Below are positions 63,200 to 64,000 of a stretch of 64,000 nucleotides of DNA, piece after piece. Source of the DNA: Solibacillus sp. R5-41 (GTDB lineage: Bacteria > Bacillota > Bacilli > Bacillales_A > Planococcaceae); assembly GCF_002736105.1 (NCBI RefSeq), contig NZ_CP024123.1:2844001-2908000 (forward strand), read 5' to 3'. The stretch's first letter is position 1. Every line of letters starts with the position of its first letter. The notes beneath the pieces were generated by a model. That model did no database searches. It saw nothing but the letters and a program-made list of their open reading frames with translations, and was not told the origin of the DNA. A program made the translations under genes and the position numbers.

Positions 63200-64000
63200 T
63201 TACTTTGTGACATTTTCTTCGATTAATGCTTTCAATTGTTTACTACTCCTTTGATACATTATCCAAACTTCAGGCTGACCAAATGGCATAATGATTAATT
63301 GTTTCCTTGTATTTTCCCAAATCGTATAGGAAGTATCATTGACGTGGACAATGTATAATGGTTTGTCATAATTTATATTGATAAACATATTGGCTTCCCA
63401 CGCTGCATTTTCAAGTAAGTGCTCCATTTGTTGGCGTGCATCATCCGCAAATGTCACTTCTTGAATTTCACTCGCCCGCTCATTCGGTAAAAGTACTTCA
63501 ATGTCTTCAGATAATGAAATTGCCTGCTCATTTAATTCATCAACAACACTCGTACCTAAATTTTTCAACTTAATATAATCGCCTACTTGTACAGGTACTT
63601 CGTCACCATTAAGTATCCATGAGGCGTATTTTTCTTCTGGTTGATTAAAAATTTGTTCATCTGTAAGTGTCGTTAGTTCCTGCGCTGTCATATTTTCAAT
63701 AAAATAAAACATGCTTCCATTCACCGATGCGACGACACCAGTTGTTGGCATTTGACTTGAATCATTCATTACTTTAATTTGATGCTTCTGCTGAAACTGT
63801 TCGATTTCTTTTGCAAAATGCTGTTCCATATAACGTGTTGCTTGCTGATTTGTGTATTCGCTTGCAATAATATCGTTCATGACCGGAAATTTTTTATACC
63901 ATTCATCATTTAATTTTGTTCGATAAATTTGTAGTTCAATAATCGTTAATAATAGCTGCTCATTAAATTGTTTTTGACTAATATTGCCCTTCTCTAATGT
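63200..64000 (-). CDS. Unrecognised protein (5' end beyond window)
   Basis: The frame remains open from the stop at 63200 to the window edge (267 codons seen), so ATG 63880 is probably internal. Helical N-terminal part with KQFNEQLLLTIIELQIYRTK, a middle beta-rich part with VPVQVGDYIKLKN and a terminal segment with LIIMPFGQPEVWIMY. No motif that I can name. Confidence 0.6.
   Translation of the reverse strand, partial: TLEKGNISQKQFNEQLLLTIIELQIYRTKLNDEWYKKFPVMNDIIASEYTNQQATRYMEQHFAKEIEQFQQKHQIKVMNDSSQMPTTGVVASVNGSMFYFIENMTAQELTTLTDEQIFNQPEEKYASWILNGDEVPVQVGDYIKLKNLGTSVVDELNEQAISLSEDIEVLLPNERASEIQEVTFADDARQQMEHLLENAAWEANMFININYDKPLYIVHVNDTSYTIWENTRKQLIIMPFGQPEVWIMYQRSSKQLKALIEENVTK

Overview
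The window is a low-GC, Gram-positive chromosomal segment. Gene content and order (yrvJ-hisS-aspS, 6S RNA, tcdA, rarA, cymR-iscS-mnmA-TPR; T-box leaders; a possible spore-protein gene; many AGGAGG ribosome binding sites with TTG and GTG starts) point to an endospore-forming member of the Bacillales, most likely of the Solibacillus/Lysinibacillus group. That placement rests on synteny and protein feel, not on a search. There are no rRNA or tRNA genes, no CRISPR array, no intact insertion sequence and no obvious prophage.

Layout. 1-8.6 kb: a LysR regulator (cut by the window edge) divergent from an MFS exporter, DegV, a glutathione peroxidase, an SDR dehydrogenase, a TSUP permease, and an ABC exporter followed by a LytTR regulator and a DUF3021 membrane protein. 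9-20 kb: an amino-acid permease, a kynureninase-like gene remnant, small regulators, DinB, MepB, a membrane serine hydrolase, a second glutathione peroxidase, a chemoreceptor and a decayed Rpn-type transposase. 20-24 kb: a YtrA-like GntR/ABC operon under palindromic operators, then a broken immunity-like gene and a lone YefM-type antitoxin. 25-27 kb: trpE-trpG under a T-box, followed by a DUF5071 gene with an in-frame stop. 27.5-36 kb: TPR, mnmA, iscS, cymR (interrupted by a TGA), rarA, two unknown proteins, a chemoreceptor and tcdA.

36.6-49 kb lies between tcdA and the 6S RNA, which are close neighbours in Bacillus subtilis. It holds a class-3 asparaginase, a ROK repressor, a Gfo/Idh/MocA oxidoreductase, a sugar isomerase, a complete oligopeptide-type ABC importer, an orphan response regulator and a di-heme cytochrome c with an FNR/CRP-type site at -41.5. 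50-59 kb returns to core genes: the 6S RNA (recognised by its pRNA template and closing stem), MFS/MarR, aspS, hisS with a T-box, a four-SH3b amidase and an iron alcohol dehydrogenase. 59-64 kb holds small housekeeping genes.

The most unusual signal is a modular family of intergenic repeats, at least six copies or fragments (about 14.7, 28.3, 31.2, 37.8, 52.6 and 60.6 kb). They share a palindromic AATTACGCC end, a conserved CAGATTTTT...AAATCTGTG arm and exchangeable structured middles. Most abut or lie near a strong hairpin, and one supplies the last codons of the ROK gene. I do not recognise this family.
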